From Didymodactylos carnosus (lineage: Eukaryota > Rotifera > Eurotatoria > Philodinida > Philodinidae): DNA of 39,640 bases. The DNA is taken from the NCBI GenBank assembly GCA_905250885.1, contig CAJNOQ010000882.1:1-39640 (forward strand). Reading direction: 5' to 3'. The notes under the pieces were generated by a model. It was not told the DNA's origin and did not search any database. It saw only the letters and a program-made list of their open reading frames with translations. Positions 35,381 to 39,640 of the stretch are shown here, piece by piece (positions within the stretch are counted from its first letter, which is position 1; each line of letters starts with the position of its first letter). A program made the translations under genes and the position numbers.

Positions 35381-36146
35381 TAGGCATGCAACAATCCCAA
35401 GCCAGGGCTTGCTGATCTGCACTGAATGGTTCGCAACCGAACTTGTTCGGTGCCGATCAGCGAGCCTCAGCTTGGGCTTGTTACATGCCTGGTCTGAACT
35501 AAAGACAAATGGGATGAAATTCAAGTTTTTGAAGAAACTAACCAGTGAGAAAATAGACTAACTAGTGTACATTGTCAGCGAATGTATGTTCTACCGGATC
35601 ACTACTGAACATGTTCGGATAGCGAGCGGTTCGCTACCAAAGGTTTAAAAGAAACAGTTTGTCAAAGCTAAGAACATAAGATCGAAAAAACACATGAAAG
35701 AAATCTCTGTAAAACACAAAAAATGGTGAAGATTACACCAAACGAAGGGGCAGCCATGATTATGCCGTAGTCGTAGATTGTCATGTAAGGAAAAGTTTGA
35801 ATTAGAGCAGCAACTTTATGTTTGCTTTATTCCAGGGAGTCCAAAGTACCTTTAGTTTCCACTATATCTGATTTACTCTCTAAAAGCATACTTTTCTAAT
35901 GTGGTCTCTGTAGCACATTGATTTACTTTGTTTTCATGCAAAAATGCTATTCCTCACTGTACAAATAAAGTAGACAGAAAGTTGTAGCCCTAATTCGAAT
36001 GTATCTTTATAAGGTTTATGATACTTTGTCCTAATAACGCTCGCCGATATCTTGGATGAGAAAAATATTAACTATCGTATTTACAATCTTCGTCCGAACA
36101 CGTAACAAACCGTTCGGTGACAAACTATCGGATTGTTGCATGCCTA
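35381..36146. mobile_element. Non-autonomous hAT-like DNA transposon, 766 bp
   Basis: Perfect 17-bp terminal inverted repeats: TAGGCATGCAACAATCC at 35381-35397 and its reverse complement at 36130-36146. Flanks are TCAATTAC (35373-35380) and TCAATTAT (36147-36154), an 8-bp target duplication with one mismatch, the size typical of hAT insertions; the TAGG-type ends also fit. There is no transposase frame. Subterminal GTTCGG/CCGAAC motifs recur at both ends (about 35425-35450, 35607-35635, 36090-36120). The left end contains an inverted partial copy of itself (arms 35382-35422 and 35450-35490). Confidence 0.75.
35382..35490. repeat. Fold-back at the left end of the hAT-like element
   Basis: The arms 35382-35422 and 35450-35490 are reverse complements at about 34 of 41 positions, with a 27-base loop. 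The right arm includes a diverged copy of the terminal repeat pointing inward, so the left end could fold into a long hairpin or represent a nested, shorter copy. Confidence 0.65.
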
Positions 36147-37684
36147 TCAATTATCAGTCGTAAAGGAATCTTATAAAGACTGATTTCCTCATCATCTAAT
36201 TGCCATTGGGATGAATCTCTTTAGCGTTATCTGTTCTTTCTCTCTTCTATTATGCTTCTTTCGAAGAAAACAATTGTCTTCGCTATATTTAAACCATACT
36301 TTATTGCCGATTTTTCTATCGTAGTCTTGATTCAAAATTTTAATTTTTTCCTCCCTTTCAAGCACATGAACTTAACCATAATTATTTTAATGTAAAACAC
36401 GATTACGAATTCCAGTTAATAGCTAATCGTACCCTCGCAGTTCCTAATGGAGTATGTCAATCACATAATCACTAAACTCGAATAAATCGTTCCAAACTGC
36501 TTACGTTTATGTTGTAGAAAATTTATTTTTGGCGACGAAAATTTATTTGTTTTCTTTGCCGTCATATCTCTCAAACAATAAACTTCGCTCTTTCTTTGTG
36601 ATATCGTAACATACTGTAGAGTCGAACGGTCCTGACCTTTTATATCTCAGTGTCCACGTTAGTGAGTCCCATTATATACACAAAATTCATCATTACACCA
36701 CCTATGGTTTTTTTATGAGTACATCTTTTGCTTTTTGATAGATGGACTTCAAATGGTTTATTTGCTCTATAAAACCAACAGAGATCATGTTTTTAATAAT
36801 TTCTTTCGAGTCACGTATAACTTGAAAAACATCCAATAGCATGAGAAGTTTGAGTTGCAGTACTTTCTTCTACGCAATTAATTCACATAGCTACTAAATG
36901 TTTGTTTCTTACTAGTGTGTCATCCATACTGATGCGCAAAGTTAGCTCAATCACTTTTAATACATTTTTTAATGAATTATGCTTTTCTAATACAGATTCA
37001 GCTGTGTACAGATAATATTTGCAAATGATAAAAGATCTGTTTGTTCTTCTAACAGCTCAATCCATGTATTCTTCATCATTACACAAATTGGCTCATAGTA
37101 AGCGACTATAAAGAACTATTAAATTTGACGTAATATAAGAGCTAAAGTTTCTTGTAACACTGAAAAATAAGTAAAACATTTTTAATAAGGAAGATTGTAC
37201 TTGATAATCAGGATCATAGAACCGAACACAATTTTCCTTTCTACTTTTTTATGTTAAATGAATCAACGATGAAAAAGAAAAAATGCTTTTGTTACCTGTC
37301 AGATGTCGGCTTAATAACAAAATAGTGGCATACAGAAAAAGAAAAAGAAATTATTGTCTAAAAAATAAATTTTCTTTCATAGCGAAAACTAAAATAGTTG
37401 AGTAAGTGTCACGACTGTAAAAAAAAACAGATTTAACAAGTCAAGTATGAGGAAATGACTTTATACGAGAAATACAAATTCATCTAGTAATTAAAATAGA
37501 AGTCCTTATTAAGTAAGTCTTTAAAAATGATTAAATTCAGAAAACTTCATCAACACTGAACAAATCACACTTGCTTCTCATGAAGTTAACGGGAAAAGCT
37601 TTATGAAACTCAAATTGATCTCTCTTCTGCTGTATTTTATCTTTTCAGTTTTTTTCAAGTTTTAACAAATAATACTTGACTTTG

Positions 37685-37700
37685 TTCTTATTATGCTTAG
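37685..37700 (+). promoter_or_regulatory. Splice acceptor next to the start of the small membrane protein
   Basis: TTCTTATTATGCTTAG ends at 37700 and ATG begins at 37702. If used, splicing removes the upstream in-frame ATG at 37693, which fixes the start at 37702. Confidence 0.45.
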
Positions 37701-37701
37701 A

Positions 37702-38004
37702 ATGGCTACCACATCAGGAACAGTGACGTCAATAGACAAACCCGATTTTATACCACTAGCATCAATCATAGCCTTTGTTGTTATAGGTGTTGTATTTCTT
37801 GCCGGGATTGTCGCTCGATTTCTTGCCTTCAATCAATCTATTCAAGAAAATCTCGATCTTATGATCTACAAAGCGGCACCACGACCACCTCCGATTGGCA
37901 AAGCAAACAGAATGAATAACGCTAATCTATCAGAAAGCATCAGTAGTAACGGTATCCAGAAAAGTCCACCTTTGCCGGCAGCGCGCGGTCCAAAGAATCT
38001 TTAA
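37702..38004 (+). CDS. Small single-pass membrane protein, unknown function
   Basis: A 100-residue, single-exon frame that I do not recognise. Residues 1-17 are polar, residues about 18-41 form one strong hydrophobic segment (LASIIAFVVIGVVFLAGIVA inside it), followed by ARFLAFNQSIQENLDLM and a cytosolic-looking tail rich in Pro, Ser, Asn and Lys. The tail has two proline clusters, APRPPPIG and KSPPLPAARG, that could bind SH3 or WW domains. Basic residues after the helix suggest the C-terminus is cytosolic. The start at 37702 is preferred over the in-frame ATG at 37693 because a TTAG acceptor ends at 37700. AATAAA lies at 38036-38041, only 32 bases after the stop codon, supporting a real transcript. 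No introns, unlike every neighbour. Confidence 0.6.
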   Translation: MATTSGTVTSIDKPDFIPLASIIAFVVIGVVFLAGIVARFLAFNQSIQENLDLMIYKAAPRPPPIGKANRMNNANLSESISSNGIQKSPPLPAARGPKNL

Positions 38005-38633
38005 ACTTTTTTCGGACATAATTTGGATGTTTATAAATAAAAAAATTTGCATCACTTTCATATTTTCTTTTGCTTACTATATAGTCTATTATGCTAGTAT
38101 CCTCCAAGACGTTTGCATTGTGAAAGACAATTTTCAATAAAATTTTAACTCACAAAGACTTTTATTACATTGATTTATTAAATTTGAAGACTATTTTAAT
38201 TTGTCTGAGAGTAATAACTGCATTAGACAGAATGACAAATATGATCTCGAAAAAATGGCATAATTGAGGCCATATATGAAAATTTCAATAAAAGCAGTAC
38301 AAAAGATCCCGTTCTTTTAGAAATATATTTTCGACATTATTAATCTTGGTGTAAACTGATCTTTTTATTCATCACGTACAATTGATCGATATTTATCGAT
38401 ACACAATATCGATATCGTTCATCATTTAAATAAAAATCTTGATCACTCTGTTTTACCTATAGGAACAGAGGTCCGGTTTTGATCATTAACAAAATCTTGA
38501 ATTCTACTCACATTTAAATATTCTACTTTTTAGTTTCACGACACAAGTGAGAAGCACTGTGTGTGGATATTTGAGTGTTTTCTAATCCTAGTTTGAAGAA
38601 TTGCTTTTAATTAGTTACTGTAAATGGAGTGAC

Positions 38634-38730
38634 ACATTAGAGGATCCCCCCTATGATAGAGGACCTCTCTACATTAGAAGACCCTTCTTGAACTCCTAAC
38701 GCAAAAACCACACTAGAAGACCCCTCCCCA
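38634..38730 (+). repeat. Degenerate ACATTAGAAGACCCC repeats
   Basis: Four diverged units of about 18-20 bases, beginning at 38634, 38653, 38671 and 38710, share the pattern A-A-(T/C)-TAGA(A/G)GA(C/T)CC. The third and fourth are separated by a 20-base spacer. Confidence 0.55.
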
Positions 38731-38982
38731 CCCTCCTTTTATTTTATCGATTTTTCGGTCTGAAAATGTGATGATTCTTGTGTTTAATAACATACTATTT
38801 TTTCCTTCACCTTTTACTCGGCTGTATGAATGAACTCACAGCTGACAGACGAAAAAAAAAGACAGTGTGCACACGTGCGTTCCTTTAATGTTGTGAGATG
38901 AGATGATAAGATGTGATGTGAGTGGATATGATATGATCAAAGAAGAATTTCTCTTATCTCTCTTCACTACACTCGGTTTACT

Positions 38983-39087
38983 CTCAGTTCGTCCCAAATT
39001 GACTTCTCAATTTGTCCCATGAAGCTTTTTTTCTCAGTTCGTCTTAGCTAATTCGTTCCATCAACACTTCTCTCTCAATTCGTCCCA
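38983..39087 (+). repeat. Degenerate CTCAATTCGTCCCA repeats
   Basis: Five related 13-14-base units at 38983-38996, 39006-39019, 39033-39046, 39048-39060 and 39074-39087, in the same orientation but with unequal spacing. Confidence 0.6.
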
Positions 39088-39339
39088 TATTAGTTTACAC
39101 TTAATTAGCTTTAATATAATTGTTCGTACCTCTTGCGTACGGTGATAAATATGTATACACAATAAATAACAGCAATATCAACGAGGACTTTGGCGGTATC
39201 TGGTTTGCATGTGTGTGCTGATTTATTCCGTAAAATTCTCACATCGTCTGTACATAATGATATTGTACTTGAACATGTTCGATCCCGACACCTTCATTGA
39301 TTATTTGTTTTTTTTGGTGTATTGATACCCATTCCCTAG

Positions 39340-39520
39340 TGAATGTACTCAAGTGTGAATACTCAAAAAGTACTCTGCTAGAAAAACCGGACGAGTACTG
39401 ATACGTACTCATACATTTTTTTACTCATTGAGTACTCACCTGAGTACTCACGAGTGAGTAACAAGTACTCTGAATACGACTTTGAGTACTCATGCTTGGG
39501 TATTGTTGAGTATACTCTAA
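39340..39520. repeat. Cluster of GAGTACTC palindromes
   Basis: The 8-bp palindrome GAGTACTC occurs exactly at 39430-39437, 39442-39449 and 39484-39491, with many one-base variants (AGTACTC, GAGTACT, GAATACTC) across about 180 bases. Origin unknown. Confidence 0.6.
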
Positions 39521-39640
39521 AAAAAAAAGGTATTTCAAAAAACCCTAAAAAGTATTCTCCATTTGAGAAAAACCAAAAAGAAGGTATAACCACCTGTGAA
39601 AAACGTTTAAAGGGTTTAACCATTTGAAACATATCATAAC

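Larger units (their letters stand above)
33715..37701. other. Gene-poor 4-kb region containing a hAT-like element
   Basis: Outside the transposon at 35381-36146 I see no supported gene. The plus-strand frames at 34191-34412 and 35349-35561 lack family resemblance; the latter lies largely inside the transposon's left hairpin. The right edge contains the presumed promoter of the small membrane protein. Confidence 0.45.
38005..39640. other. Right flank with degenerate short repeats
   Basis: No gene supported. Three different clusters of short repeats follow one another at 38634-38730, 38983-39087 and 39340-39520. The minus frame at 39378-39632 is read through the last cluster and is discounted. 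Confidence 0.45.

Noticed and set aside
35349-35561. 70-codon plus-strand open frame
   Set aside because: It is read through the hairpin of the hAT-like element and has no transposase motifs.

Overview
This is nuclear DNA from a small-genome invertebrate animal. It is A/T-rich, and its genes are split by many short GT-AG introns, mostly 50-70 bp. Every gene I recognise has a clear animal counterpart. A polypyrimidine-AG acceptor lies directly at or just upstream of several start codons, which suggests spliced-leader trans-splicing. That feature together with the tiny introns fits a bdelloid rotifer best, but this is an inference and other trans-splicing invertebrates are possible. I see no bacterial operons, CRISPR arrays, tRNA or rRNA genes.

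Layout. 1-5.2 kb, plus strand: ATP synthase subunit g (662-1205), a KCTD-type BTB protein with a Cys-rich tail (1814-3089) and the KEOPS subunit TPRKB/Cgi121 (4203-5185). 5.2-8.3 kb: gene-poor, with degraded palindromic repeats. 8.3-13.2 kb, plus strand: a tandem pair of paralogues with matching intron positions, whose beta-rich body looks CABIT-like (THEMIS/GAREM type), separated by a MITE-like inverted-repeat element. 13.4-15.7 kb, minus strand: a 12-exon seven-TM protein of the GPR180/TMEM145 family, tail to tail with the second paralogue. 15.7-19.4 kb: gene-poor, with hairpins. 19.4-23.6 kb, minus strand: a complete 17-exon ATG9 whose fifth intron is enlarged by repeats. 24.0-24.2 kb, minus strand: two orphan 3' exons of an unrecognised gene, with a decayed copy about 1 kb away. 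25.4-26.5 kb, minus strand: mitochondrial ribosomal protein L10. 26.5-31.0 kb: gene-poor, with a 158-bp MITE-like element. 31.0-33.7 kb, plus strand: a Rac-type GTPase and CKS1. 33.7-37.7 kb: gene-poor, with a 766-bp non-autonomous hAT-like transposon. 37.7-38.0 kb, plus strand: a 100-residue single-pass membrane protein of unknown function. 38.0-39.6 kb: clusters of short degenerate repeats.

The genes do not form one pathway; they are unrelated housekeeping and signalling functions (ATP synthase, tRNA modification, autophagy, mitochondrial translation, Rac signalling, cell cycle). Exon joins were worked out by hand from splice sites, reading phase and family similarity, and no database search was run. 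The most unusual items are the CABIT-like tandem pair with divergent tyrosine motifs, the start-codon-adjacent splice acceptors, the orphan duplicated exons and the hAT-like element.
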